This document shows, in pieces, positions 1 to 10,984 of a stretch of 64,000 bases of DNA (the stretch's first letter is position 1; each line of letters starts with the position of its first letter). The translations under genes were made by a program, and so were the position numbers. This stretch comes from Heloderma charlesbogerti (taxonomy: Eukaryota; Chordata; Lepidosauria; Squamata; Helodermatidae). The notes beneath the pieces were generated by a model. It saw only the letters and a program-made list of their open reading frames with translations. It was not told the origin of the DNA and did no database searches. Location of the stretch: assembly GCA_026122225.1 (NCBI GenBank), contig JANEZZ010001870.1:434001-498000 (forward strand), given 5' to 3'.

Positions 1-924
1 GACACATGTTACCATTTATGACCTCTGCCTTGTCCGAAACTTCTCTCCTGGCTCTACAGCCCGGGCGTCAGAGAAACTGCCAAAAGGAGGGGCAGGCAGG
101 GACAAAGACCTTGAAATAAGAAGCACAGTGATGGTGCTGTTGTCCAGTGAGAGGATATGGCACGTTACTGTTCGAGGGAAAGGGAGTCCAAGCATGGACA
201 CGTTTACTGCCTGGCTGGGCTAGCGCAGCTGCTGACTTTGCCAACCTGTTTCTCCTTGCCTTGCTCCCTCTTCGGGTCTACATGGGAAAAGCTGAGTAGA
301 GGCCACCTTTGATGTTAGTATGGAAGAGTTGCACAGTGGTCTCCAGAAAACTATTGGGCATGGACTCTTGGCAAGGATCAGAGCTTTCCCAAATTAGGGA
401 TGTCCCTGAAAACCATGGGGCTGTTGATGCTTGCTCTAACACAGTCTCGCAGTGTCCCTCCCAGTCTCGCAGTTAGTTCACGTTTGCCGTAAGTGATTAA
501 CTTTGTCCCTCCCATTCCTAGGCATTGCATGATGAACGATAACAAAATCCATCAGTCTTTACCTGTACAGGATGTAGAGTAGGAATTTCCACATGGGCAA
601 TATGGCACTTAGCTCTTCCTTAAAGAATTTGGGAAAGGAAACTAGACGTTGATATGCACAGATGCTGTTTGTTTTACTGCGTAACTGCAGCGTCTGTCCC
701 TCAGGCTCCTAAGAATCCCTTAAGGCTTCCACCTCGGAAGGGAGAACAGTCCCCTCCCCTGTATTTGTGGAGCCTCTTGGAGTGCTGAAGCTGCGGGGAC
801 CCAGCTGGGCCTTGATAGGGCTGCTTGCAGTCGAGGCAATGAGACTTGAGGAGAGCCACGCCGGCATTCTGCCTTTGTTCTCTTTTCACAGGGAACGACT
901 ACAGCACTGGCCACAGCACCTGTT
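1..924. other. Unassigned non-coding sequence
   Basis: No exon, RNA gene or repeat family was recognised here. By position it is probably a TP53BP1 intron, because recognisable TP53BP1 exons follow on the same strand at 18402. The only open stretches are short and show no resemblance to 53BP1 that I could align. Confidence 0.4.
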
Positions 925-1012
925 TATATATTGATTACATTTCTATACCACCCAGCAGCCGAAGCTCTCTGGGTGGCTCACAACAATTAAAACCATAAAA
1001 TACAACATAAGA
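925..1012 (-). mobile_element. L2-type LINE 3' UTR fragment
   Basis: This short piece matches the 3' UTR of the larger L2 copy that follows: an 'accaccc/accgccc' block, a gctctctgggtggctcacaa-like stretch and then an A-rich run read on the + strand. Only the 3' end is present. Confidence 0.6.
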
Positions 1013-1413
1013 TGCACTATAATTTACCGTTCTTGTAATTTAGTTACATAAAAAATTAGTAAATTTCAAATTCATTGGTGTTTTGTTAATTTCTATAGAT
1101 TGCAGTTCATTCCGTTTCCAGTTCAGTTGATTCTCACCTGAATTTTTGTGAAATGCCTCTAATTCACCTATATCATGTAATATTTTATTTATTTATTTAT
1201 TATTTCATTTCATTTCTGTACCGCCCAACAGCGGAAGCTCGCTGGGCGGTTCACAAAAATTAAAACCAAACCGCACACAATAAAACAATTTAAAATATAT
1301 AAAACATTAAAACCACAATATAACAATAGAACCACAATAAAGCCTAGCAGCAGTGCAGGGGTTTAAAATACAGATTTAAAACCGCAAAGCTAAAAGTTTA
1401 GAAAGCTAAAATG

Positions 1414-1845
1414 CTAAAATGCCTGGGAAAATAAAAAGGTCTTCACTTGGCACCGAAAGGAATACAATGTAGGTGCCAGGCGAACCTCACCAGGGAGCTC
1501 ATTCCAGAGCCGGGGTGCCACAGCAGAAAAAGCCCTCCTCCGAGTAGCCACCCGCCTCACTTCCTTTGGCAGGGGCTCACGGAGAAGGGCTGCTGACGAT
1601 GATCTTAAGGTCCGGGCAGGCACATCTGGGAGGAGGCGATCCTTCAGATAACCTGGCCCCAAGCCATTAAGGGCTTTAAATGTTAATACCAGCACTTTGA
1701 ATCGGGCCCAGAAATGGACTGGCAGCCAGCGCAGCTGGAAAAGTACTGGCGTAATATGAGCTCGCTGGCCAGTCCCTGTTAACAATCTTGCTGCCCTGTT
1801 TTGGACCAGCTGAAATTTCCGGACCGTTTTCAAAGGCAGCCCCAC
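1414..1845 (-). pseudogene. L2 ORF2, C-terminal region
   Basis: Open for 143 codons. It carries the region after the RT thumb that is typical of L2/Jockey-type ORF2: LQLVQNRAARLL, then HITPVLFQLRWLPV, then FKVLVLTFKALNG. In an intact L2 this follows the RT directly in frame. Here it is separated by a frameshift from the RT core at 1902-2926. Not a host gene. Confidence 0.85.
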
Positions 1846-1901
1846 ATATAACGCATTGCAGTAATCCAGACGAGAAGTTATCAGAGCATGGATAACTGTA
1901 G

Positions 1902-2926
1902 CTAGGCTATCTCCGTCCAGATAAGGGCGTAGTTGATATACCAGCCTAAGCTGATAAAAGTGCTCCGTGCCACTGAGTTCACCTGTGCCTCAAGTGACAG
2001 TTCTGGATCCAAGCGCATCCCCAAACTATGAACGTGATCCTTTAGGGGGAGTGCAACCCCCTCCAGAACAGGTTGAATATCACCTAGCCGGGCAGACGAA
2101 CCACCCACTAACAGTACCTCTGTCTTGTCTGGATTGAGTTTCAGTTTATTGGCCCTCATCCAGTCCATTACCGTGCCCAGGCACTGATTCAGAACAGCCA
2201 CTGCTTCACCTGGTTTTGATGAGAAAGAGAGGTAGAGCTGGGTGTCATCCGCATACTGATGGCACCTCAGCCCACACCTCCAGATAACCTCCCCCAGCGG
2301 GTTCATGTAGATGTTAAACAGCATGGGGGATAAAATAGAGCCCTGTGGAACCCCATGGCACAATTGCCATGGCACAGAGCAATAATCCCCCAGCACCACC
2401 TTCTGGAATCGGCCATCCAAGTAGGAGCGGAACCACTGTAGTGCAGTGCCTCCAACTCCCAACCCAGACAACCTATCCAGAAGGATACCATGGTCGATGG
2501 TATCGAAAGCCGCTGAGAGGTCCAGAAGAAACAACAGGGTCGCACTCCCCCATCCCTCTCCCGGCAGAGGTCATCCCACAGGGCGACCAAGGCAGTTTCC
2601 GTTCTGAAACCAGGCCTGAAGCCCAGTTGAAATGGATCTAGATAATCCGTTTCATTCAACAGTGCCTGGAGCTGTCCTACAACCACCCGCTCAAGCACCT
2701 TGCCCAGGAAGGGGATGTTGGCCACTGGCCTATAATTGTTAACATCCTCTGGGTCCAGTTTAGGCTTTTTCAGGAGTGGTCTAATTACCGCCTCTTTTAA
2801 AGCGGCAGGCACCACTCCCTCTCTCGAGGAATTTACAACCTCCTGGACCCAGCCAGACATCCCCTCCTTGTTTGATTTAATAAGCCATGATGGTCGATTG
2901 GACTTGGCCAAGCACCTTGTCCGCAT
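1902..2926 (-). pseudogene. L2 reverse transcriptase core, frameshifted
   Basis: Two overlapping open stretches (1902-2534 and 2303-2926) together cover the RT. The upstream one has the finger region (PLLKKPKLDPEDVNNYRP, FQLGFRPGFRTETALVAL). The downstream one has LLDLSAAFDTIDHGILLDRL, GVPQGSILSPMLFN and the catalytic YADDTQLY. The overlap at about 2300-2540 marks a frameshift. The catalytic Asp pair is intact, but the frame is not. Confidence 0.88.
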
Positions 2927-3608
2927 CCTCAGGCCTCAGTAACTGAAACTCATCCAATAAAACTGGACCAGACGGTGCTCTGAATGCCTCTACCAATGGA
3001 ACTGCATTAATCGTGGTGTCCAATTCATGACGACTCTCAGCGACTTTATCTTCAAAGTGCCGCGCAAACCCGTCACAGCGTGCCACCGAGGGTTCCTCCA
3101 TCTCTCTCCCTGTCCCAGAATGTAACAGGCTGCGAACCACTCGGAAAATCTCCGCTGGACGACACTGAGAAGATGCAATGCTGGTGGAAAAGAACTGTCT
3201 CTTTGCCACCCTCACCGCCACAGAGTAGGCTTGATAGTGGGCTCTTACCTGTGTTTGGTCAGACTCAGCACGAGTTTTCCTCCACCTGCGTTCTAGCTGT
3301 CTCCCCTCTTGCTTCATTGCCCTCAGCTCAGGTGTATACCAAGGAGCTGGCCGGGCTCTGCTCAGAGGGAGAGGGCGCTTGGGCGCGATCGTGTCAACCG
3401 CCCGAGTCATCTCTGCATTCCACAGAGCGACCTGGGCTTCGACAGGAGCACCAGCCATACCAGCAGGAAAATCCCCCAGAGCCCTCTGGAATCCATCGGA
3501 ATCCATTAATCTCCGGGGGTGGACCATTTTAATAGGTCCCCCACCCTTGCAGAGGGGGAAGGCTGCCAGGAGTCTAAACCTCAGCAGGAAGTGATCTGAC
3601 CATGGCAA
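2877..3608 (-). pseudogene. L2 ORF2 linker between endonuclease and RT
   Basis: 243 open codons linking endonuclease and RT. GGGPIKMVHPRRLMDSD and the basic RALPAPWYTPELRAMKQE-like segment are shared in order with the second L2 family in this window (15350-15150 region), which fixes orientation and register. Confidence 0.8.
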
Positions 3609-3620
3609 AGGGACAGATGT

Positions 3621-4253
3621 TCATTCCTCCACTTTCAGATCACCATCCTCCTGCCCAGTCGAGAAAACCAGATCAAGCATGTATCCTTTTATATGCGTTG
3701 GGCCGATGACATGTTGCGACAGCCCCATGGTTGTCATGGCGGCCATGAAGTCCTGAGCCGTCCCGGATACAGCGGCCTCGGCATAGAAGTTGAGACCCCC
3801 CAGGACCATCATCCTAGGGGTCCTCAACACCAAGTCCGAGACCACCTCCGTCAGCTCAGGCAGGGAGTCTGACGGGCAGCGGGGTGGGCTGTACACCAAC
3901 AGAATCCCTAATCTGTCCCGGGTACCCAACACAAGGTACAAACACTCAAGATCTGCACTCGAATGAGCAGGAAGCCTGGAGAGGGAGATTGAATTCCTAC
4001 AGACCACGGCAAACCCCCTCCACCAACCCTCAAGTCGGTGTTGGTGCTGCACCGAGTACCCAGGAGGGCACAGCGGGGAGAGAGTGACCCCTCCCAGTTC
4101 CCCCACCCAGGTCTCAGTAATACATACCAGGTCAGCCCCCTCATCCACAATCAAATCATGGATGAGGGAGATTTTATTTTGGGCCAACCTGGCATTCAGC
4201 AGCAGCAGCACCGCCAGGCCCGAGTGCAAACTGGTAAGGCTGCCAGGAACCAT
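3621..4253 (-). pseudogene. L2 APE-type endonuclease domain
   Basis: 210 open codons beginning near the element's 5' end. Visible blocks are LVCITETWV (the catalytic Glu strand of APE endonucleases), GILLVYSPPRCPSDSL, and a degenerate form of the LGDFN motif that reads LGGLNF, so the catalytic Asp is replaced by Gly. The DNA-nicking domain is therefore predicted to be inactive even apart from the frameshifts. Confidence 0.8.
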
Positions 4254-4604
4254 CAGGTTGGAGGAAGAACCAGAAGAGGGGACAGCTGTAAGGTTCCCCT
4301 CTTCTCAGCTGGCCTGTTAATCCCCCAATGCCATACCTCCCCCTGCCCGTGACCACAGTTATAGTGGCACCTCCCCGACCCCCTGAGTTGCTCACTAGTC
4401 CTCCCAGGCACATATTAAAATGTTAGTATATAAAATATACAACAGTGTAAAAAGATAAAAGAGAACAGCAGCTAAAAAGGAGTAGTTAAAGTCCACATTT
4501 GCCCCTTTCTCCCTGGTCTTTAAAGCTGCTGCCCTCTGCTGCTGCTATTTGCTGCTGGTATCTGTGGCTGCTGGTGTCTCTGGAGAGGCAGGTGGGTGGG
4601 TCTT

Positions 4605-4648
4605 CAGGCGCTGTTCCGTGTGACTCCAGGCGCTGTTCCGTGTGACTC
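4605..4648. repeat. Perfect tandem duplication, 2 x 22 bp
   Basis: Two adjacent identical 22-bp units beginning caggcgctgttccgtg. Perfect identity suggests a recent slippage duplication. Confidence 0.95.
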
Positions 4649-4649
4649 C

Positions 4650-4685
4650 AAGTGCGATGCTAAGTGTGCACTTAGCGTCGCACTT
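4650..4685. repeat. 17-bp-arm inverted repeat
   Basis: Left arm aagtgcgatgctaagtg (4650-4666) and right arm (4669-4685) are reverse complements with one mismatch and a 2-bp loop. It abuts the tandem 22-mers. Confidence 0.93.
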
Positions 4686-4982
4686 GGCGCGATGCCAAGG
4701 TGCACACTGAGGCGCCGCCTCTGGCAGCCCCGCCTTAAGTACCTGTTTGGCGGGGGCAGAAGCAGGCTCAGGATCCGCCTGGTGCAGCTGCTGGCTGCTC
4801 CTCCTTCCCCCAGGCTAATAATGGGGTGTGTGTGAGTTTCATATTATTTCTTTGATGTACTGGCCTCTTTAATGCAATACCCCCTCATTACCACTTTTGT
4901 AGAGTCCCAGATGGTGGTAATTCCTACATCTGGAGTGTTACTGTCCTTGAAACGGTTATTAACATCTCCTCTCAACTGTTAC

Positions 4983-5265
4983 TTTATTCATTTCATTTTT
5001 ATACCGCCCAATACTGAAGCTGTCTGGGCATTCATAAAAATTAAAACCACATAATACAATATAAAACAATATAAAATATAAAAGCTTAAAACTACATTAT
5101 AAAAGTACAACCAGAATAAAACCAGCAGCAATGCAGAAATTTAAAATACAGATTTAAAACAGCAGAGCTAAAAGACTAGAATGTTCAAATGCTGGGAAAA
5201 TAAAAAGGTCTTCACCTGGCACTGAAAGGAGTACAAATTAGGCGCCAGGCAACCCTCTCTAGGGG
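4983..5265 (-). mobile_element. L2 copy A-type 3' end fragment
   Basis: It repeats the same order as 1200-1500: 'ataccgcccaata', an A-rich run with aataaaacc, then ggaaaataaaaaggtcttcacctggcac. The element is 5' truncated to under 300 bp. Confidence 0.8.
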
Positions 5266-5279
5266 TTCTCCTTAATGCC

Positions 5280-5512
5280 TGCTCCTTGTAATAGGAAAGG
5301 ATTTAATCTCCAACTGTAAGATTTTTGTTGTAGCTATCCCAGTAGGGTGGGGTGTGATCTGAGACTGTTACTTGTCCAAGCTTCGCTTGTTTGAGTTTAG
5401 TGCTCAGATCCTGAGAGATTATAATGCAGTCCAGAGTATGTCCTGTGTCTGTGTGAAAAGAATGCAAAGTCCTTCTCACCTGGGTGAAGAGTTCTCTAAG
5501 TACCCAGAAGTG
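5280..5512 (-). pseudogene. L1-like endonuclease, C-terminal piece
   Basis: On the minus strand it encodes a degenerate stretch with the L1 endonuclease end motif: a D-Y/C-I-I-I-S-Q-D-L block followed by VTVSDHTPPYWDS, equivalent to the SDH(A/T)P catalytic His motif. It is the continuation of 6905-7500, from which it is separated by the inserted L2 at 5515-6890. Confidence 0.65.
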
Positions 5513-5514
5513 AG

Positions 5515-6890
5515 TATTTTTTAATTTAATTTAATTTATTTAATTTCTTAATCGCCCATCTGGCCGGTCACCCGGCCACTCTGGGTGATGTTCAACAGTA
5601 CAATTTAAAACAGTAAAATTATACATTAAAACATTTTTTAAAAATACCCTAACCCACCCCAAATGCCTGCCTGAATAACCAAGTTTTCAGTGTGTGGTGG
5701 ATGCTCATTAAAGAGGGGGCATGGCGGAGTTCCCTAGGGAGGGAGTTCCGCAGAGTGGGGGCTACCACAGAGAAGGCCCTCTCCCTTGTCCTCACCAGCC
5801 TAGCTGTCCTGGCTGATGGGACAGAGAGAAGGCCATCCGAGGCTGATCTTGTTGAGCGGCCTGTCTGGTCGCTGGAGGTGCTCCTTGAGATAGGCTGGGC
5901 CAGATCTCCTTGAGATAGGCTGGGCCAGAACCATATAGGGTTTTAAAGGTCAAAACCAACACCTTGAATTTGTCCCGGAAAACAACTGGGAACCAGTGCA
6001 ACTCCTTCAGCACGAGAGTGATGTGATCATGCTGGTGGCTGCCTTTAATCAGGCGAGCCGCCGCGTTCTGCACCAGCTGCAGCTTCCGAACTGTCTTCAA
6101 GGGTAAACCCCACGTAGAGCGCATTACAGTAGTCTAGACGAGAGGAAACCAGGGCATGTACCACCGATGGGAGCAGATGGTCGGGAAGGTAGGGGTGCAG
6201 CCGCCGTATCAGATGGAGTTGGTACAACACTGTTGGGCTCACGGCTGACACAACATGGACAGCTGGGAGTCTAAAATGACCCCCAGGCTGCGGACCTGGT
6301 CTTTCAAGGGTAGCCATACACCATTCAACACCAGGTCAGCATCCCCCAACCGCCTCTTGTCTCCCACCAAAAGTACCTCGGTCTTGTCAGGGTTCAGCTT
6401 CAGTTTATTCCTCCCCATCCAGCCACTCACCGTCTCCAGACATTTGGACAGGGATTCCACGGCCAACCCTGGTGAAGATTTGAACGAGAGGCAGAGCTGC
6501 ATGTCATCCACGTATTGATGACACCGCACCCCAAACCTCCTGATAATGGCCCCCAGCATCTTCACATAGATGTTAAATAGCATCGGGGAAAGGATGGAAC
6601 TCTGTGGCACCCCACATGTGAGCGGCCACGGGTCCAACACCTCCTCTCCCAGTGCTACCCTCTGGCACCTGCCGGAGAGGAAGGACCGGAACCACCGTAA
6701 TACGATGTCTCCAATGCCCATCCTTTCCAGGTGGTCCAGGAGGATCAAAAGCTGCTGAGAGGTCGAGAAGAACAAGGAAGGAGCATTCACCCCTATCCAA
6801 AGCCCTCCTCATATCCACCAAAGTGACCAAGGCCATTTCTGTCCCATGCCCAGGCTGAAGCCGGATTGAAATGGATCTAGATAATCCATT
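5515..6890 (-). mobile_element. L2-clade LINE, second family (copy B1), 5' truncated
   Basis: The 3' terminus (aatttaatttatttaa followed by aatcgcccatctggccggtc) lies at the low coordinate, and the element breaks off inside the RT finger region. Its RT pieces (6239-6790, 6045-6317, 5792-6124) contain CHQYVDDMQL, a decayed YADD box, and LPLKTVRKLQLVQNAAARL. It is closely similar to 13081-15739. Possible target duplications are gagtattttt at the left edge and gagtactttt near 6912. Confidence 0.85.
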
Positions 6891-6904
6891 TCAGTACTCC
6901 TGAA

Positions 6905-7500
6905 TAATGGAGTACTCCTGAGTACTTTTGAGAGTTTGTCTGAACACCAGCCTGAGTGTCCGACTTCTGTCCAACAACTCTACCAGCCTAGGGGTCCCAC
7001 TTCTATCTAATACCTGATCCGCAACTTCATTAAATCCCCCCCATCAATTTTTCCTCTCTAAATTGCAGAATTGCACCTGATTAGATATAGGACTGTAAAT
7101 GGACCTGATTGTAACCCTCTTCAGCCCTTTGTTCCCCTTTATCTACTCCAAGGATCCTTCTGCGTGTCAGTGGTCTGAAAGTATTTTGTTAATTGAGGAA
7201 CTTTGTGAACCTTGAACAATCACTCATGGAGCCATCGCGTACATCTGATCAATTCCTGCGTATTGCATTAGTTCAGTAGCTGAACCTTTATGATGAGTCT
7301 CCTGAAACAAAATTATATCGGCTGATCTGGATGGGTGTTTTGGATGTGCTTTCACCCAAGTCCTTTCACGTTAAATGATACATTTTATAGTCTATGTACA
7401 TTCGATACATTTTATAGGCTATGTTAACCCATACATTCAAGTTTGCCATCTGGTTGAGGGAATGCCCTGCTTCTAGGGTTCCTGTATCCCCATTCTGTCC
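6905..7500 (-). pseudogene. L1-like endonuclease, N-terminal piece
   Basis: Read on the minus strand, this shows the ordered L1 endonuclease signatures NVKGLG, then IILFQETH, then GDFNEVADQVLDRSGTP, broken by frameshifts. Together with 5280-5512 it forms one endonuclease domain interrupted by an L2. The L1 runs on towards ORF1 at 8010-9130. Confidence 0.7.
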
Positions 7501-7865
7501 CATGTCGTCCCCCCCGATCCTCCCACTGAGCACCTCATAAGATCCGCATGTCTAAAGAACGTAACAGTGATAACAGCCCCACTCCTGCTGCCATTTTGCG
7601 CCTGGCCACACAAAAAGAGGCTGCCATCTGAGACTGGTGGGAGTTACTGAGGGAGAAAAGTGGCGTGCCAAGCCAAGCCGCCCGAACTCTGCCAGCACTT
7701 TGTGTATTGTCCTTGTCAACTGCACACAGCAGGGCACTTTTTAACTCTTCTTAATTAGAAAACTGAAACACTGTAATTGCTTTCATTGAAGTTCAATTAT
7801 GCAGCTTCTTCAGAGGAACTTATTCAGAATAGTTCATAATTGAACTTAAATTCTGAATAAGTTCA
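7501..7865. other. Unassigned, probably L1 inter-ORF region
   Basis: No coding signal. By position it lies between the L1-like ORF1 remnant (8010-9130) and the endonuclease (6905-7500) on the minus strand. It includes a small inverted repeat around acttattcagaata / attctgaataagt (about 7818-7864). Confidence 0.4.
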
Positions 7866-8003
7866 AAGATGAGGCGTTCAAGACGAGGCTGGACAGCCAT
7901 CTGTCAGGGATGCTCTGACTTGGATTCCTGCATTGAGCAGGGGGTTGGACTCAATGGCCTTGTAGGCCCCTTTCAGCCCTACTATTCTGTGATTCTAAGA
8001 AGC
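7866..8003 (+). mobile_element. CR1 3' end fragment
   Basis: This is the typical last 130 bp of amniote CR1: ttcaagacgaggctggacag, gggatgctctgacttggattc, gggttggactcaatggcctt and a terminal attctgtgattct. It is inserted in opposite orientation inside the L1-like element. Confidence 0.9.
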
Positions 8004-8009
8004 TGCTCT

Positions 8010-9130
8010 CCATACTCGATTAACCCCTTAGTGCACTGGCGGAGCAGGGTTACTAGGCTCCTGAGGTCTCCTCCTGGCTGCACTACTTTCCTCTGCCTTG
8101 TCCAAGCTGAGATCACTGTCTGTCTCCGCCAGGATTTCCTCCCGTGGACCCAGCTTCAGCTTTAACATTAGGTTTCTTGCTTTGAGTGCAGATGATTCAA
8201 TGTGAGTTTTTCCTCCCATTTGCACTATGACTTTCACTGGGAAATTTGTATTTGATGTTGGCCTTTTGTAGTTGCAGATTGTAATATTGTAGTGCCTTTC
8301 GTTTTGAAATTTGTCGGGACAAAGGTCTCGAAAAATTTTGACCAGGGTATTGTTATACAGCAAATGCCCTCTCCCTCTTGCAGCATCCAAGTTGGCATCT
8401 TCTGCCACTTCTTTTTCAAAGTCTCTGTGATGTGCTCCTGGGGCAGGCTTCGCACGTTGTGCCCAGTGAGCCCTGACCGCATGAGATCATTCTGTTTGTA
8501 AGCTCAGACAAGTCTCTGTGAGTCATCGGGTCAGGAATATTATCATGTTGTTCCCCTCCTCGGATACGGAGGTTGGGGTAGTGGCTCCTGTTTCCTAACA
8601 ATTTCACCCGCTCCTGCAGATCAGTATTAGATCTGCAAGCTGCCTGAGAGGTCTGTGTTGAACTTTGCCCATCTCCAGAGCTTTGGATGCTGTATCTGCA
8701 ATATCCCGAAAGCCGAGAGGCTGCTCCATCTATTCTTCCCTTTAATGGGTCGATAGTTTCTGACCACTCTTTGTAAATTTTTTATTTCCTGTAGAATTTC
8801 CAACATTCTCTCTTGATTCTCTTGTGGAGGTTTAAATGGCCTTTTCCCCATGTTGAGGCCTGTCTCTTCCTCCTCTAACAGTCTCTTTACCATGCTGATT
8901 CTGGTCACAAAATAAGAGGTAAATTGTCCGTCTTCAGAAATTTCAGTGCGTTGTTGCATTACAGTCCCGATATGAATCGCAGCAAATGTGGCTGCGATCT
9001 CTCCCTGCTGCCAGCTGTCAGAGTTAAGTGCTGGCAACATGGGGACTTGCTTCAGGTTGCCATCATTACCTGGTGGTCATCAGTGGATACATTTGTACCC
9101 TTTGCCTTTCCTGGCTCCTGAGTTACTTCC
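8010..9130 (-). pseudogene. L1-like ORF1 remnant
   Basis: The minus strand has short, mutually frameshifted open stretches (8627-9040, 8416-8607, 8028-8408). The first has a heptad-like, charged helix (MLEILQEIKNLQRVV) suited to the ORF1 coiled coil. The second has NLRIRG, the usual start of the L1 ORF1 RRM-like domain. The third has a degenerate C-terminal domain. Identification as L1 ORF1 is inference from order and from the endonuclease downstream. Confidence 0.5.
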
Positions 9131-9144
9131 TCAGGTTCCTTCTC

Positions 9145-9637
9145 ATCATAGAATCATAGAACAGTAGGGTTGGAAGGGGCCTACAAGGCCATCGAGTCCA
9201 ACCCCCTCCTCAATGCAGGAATCCAAGTCAGAGCATCCCTGACAGGTGGCTGTCCAGCCTCGTCTTGAACACCTCCAGTGTGGGAGAGCCCCCGACCTCT
9301 CTGGCTCATTGGTTCCATTGTCGTATTGCTCTAACAGTCAGGACGTTTTTCCTGATGTTCAGCCGGAACCTGGCTTCCTGTCACTTGAGTCCATTCTTCC
9401 GTGTCCGTGTCCTGCATTCTGGAATGATCGAGAAGAGATCCTGGCCTTCCTGTCTGGGACAACCTTTCAAGTACTTGAAGAGTGCCATCATATCTCCCCT
9501 CAGTCTTCTCAAGGCTAAACATGCCCAGTTCTTTCGGTCTCTCTACATAGGGCTTCGTTTCTTTGTCTAAGTTCTTTAGCCACTCTCTGTTTTCCCTCCG
9601 CCTGTGGGGTACAATCTCTCCCCGAAATTTCATTTTA
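9145..9637 (-). mobile_element. CR1 3' fragment (RT C-terminus and tail)
   Basis: The terminal repeat (agaatcatagaacagtagg) is at the low coordinate. Above it is a frame with ELGMFSLEKTEGR and related blocks of the CR1 ORF2 C-terminus, matching 17430-17820 of the plus-strand CR1 in reverse orientation. Confidence 0.88.
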
Positions 9638-9639
9638 CA

Positions 9640-10984
9640 TCTGGATGTCAGACCCCATTATGTACCACAACCAAGAGTAATGGTGACCTTGGTACTCCTG
9701 GCGGCTCCAGTGATATCTGCTACTGTAATACCATCCACTCTGGTCACACTACATGTCCCGCCGACCACGACTATCATAGGCTCCACAAACCATGAAGTGA
9801 AACATACCAAAACTGGTAGAACCACTGACGCTCAATTGGAGTCATCCGACCCAGAATCGGCTCAACCATCTGCCTCCTCCCGTAACCAGTGGGAGCCATT
9901 CTCTGCTATCCCCAAGAGAGGACAACTGTCCTTACACTGAACAGTTATTTCACATGGCTGCATCTTTGGGATTGGAGATCCAGCAAGTGGATACATCACC
10001 AGTAATGGACTTTGTCCAGTCTGAAACATCCAGTCCTGCAGCTCTACCAGCTATCCTTCATTCCTCAGGGTCGCTTGGAAATCCTGACAAAAGCCTTCCT
10101 CCGTTCTTCCAATATCAAAGAGGTTGGGGAATCTGTACTGGATGGTTGCACTTTCCTTTTTCAACACCCTGCAGAGTCTGTAGAGTCTGGCCATAATAAA
10201 GCTTCATCAAAGCCTCATTCAACACTTAACTGATCAAGAAGGTGGCAAGTTAAGAGACTGCGACTCTCACTTTTCACGTTGCAAACTGTCGCGCCTGTAT
10301 GGCTCGATAGCATTTTTTCCCGTGGCAAAAGACTGCCTTCCTACTTGAATATTTGCCAGATGATAAAAGGGAAATCACCAGGTTGTTCAAGACCAAAGCC
10401 ATTACTTTAGCTAAGCAGCAAGTGAATACAGCTAAGCACATGGATAATATGGAGCTAAATCCATGTCAGGGGTGATTGCTCTATGCAATGGCTACGTTCT
10501 GTGGGGCTCACCAAGGAGACTTGATCCTGCATCAAGGACATGCCCTCAGGACATGCACCCTGAACAAAGGCTTGCTCAGTTCAGCTATGGATGACTATGT
10601 CAATAAAATAAAGACCTCGGCAAAGAAGATGGGTATTGGTGTGACCCAACAACCCTGCTACCTCCTTTTGAGACCTTGCAGTCAAATTCAATGCCAAAAG
10701 CAGTCCAGCTACAACTCCATCGACTGCTCTTTTCATAAGTGTGGATCTCAGCAGTTCAAAAGAGCCTTCACCTCCCCTCGATACTGACAGCAGCCCTGTC
10801 GCAAACTGGGTGAAAGCTAAAAGCAGTGCCTTTGACCCTTCTCACTCTAGAGACAGATCCCATACTTTCTGCTCCCATCTAAATAGGCACTACACCGCAT
10901 GGTGTTGTATTGCTACTGACAGTTGTGTTCTTGCCATTGTGTAATATGGATATAAGATAGAATTTTGCTACTCCCCTTCCCCCC
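9640..10984 (+). pseudogene. DIRS-like retrotransposon, gag-type region
   Basis: No long intact frame. The position directly upstream of a DIRS-type RT and short matches such as KIKTSAKKMGIG (near 10600) resemble the Gag-like ORF of reptilian DIRS elements. Many stops and frameshifts are present. The element's left boundary is set by the CR1 fragment ending at 9637. Confidence 0.5.

Larger units (their letters stand above)
1180..4440 (-). mobile_element. L2-clade LINE (copy A), near full length but broken
   Basis: The 3' end lies at the low coordinate, with a TTTATTTATT-rich tail followed by an 'accgcccaacagcgg' 3' UTR block. Going up in coordinate on the minus strand come the RT C-terminal region, the RT core with YADD, a linker, and an APE-type endonuclease. 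The coding region is split over at least five frames, so the copy is dead. A GC-rich probable 5' UTR follows at 4440-4835. The clade call rests on L2-type motifs such as LNPDKTEVLL and LQLVQNRAARLL. Confidence 0.85.
4440..4835 (-). other. GC-rich probable 5' UTR of L2 copy A
   Basis: The sequence becomes CpG-rich immediately 5' (minus strand) of the endonuclease ORF and has no coding signal. It contains a perfect tandem 22-mer and a near-perfect hairpin (both listed separately). Assignment as 5' UTR is positional inference. Confidence 0.5.

Noticed and set aside
16..201. Possible TP53BP1 exon around positions 59-220 (acceptor-like ctctacag and an open frame with SEKLPKGG).
   Set aside because: The frame does not align convincingly with the 53BP1 region upstream of the BRCTs, and no matching donor or phase was found.
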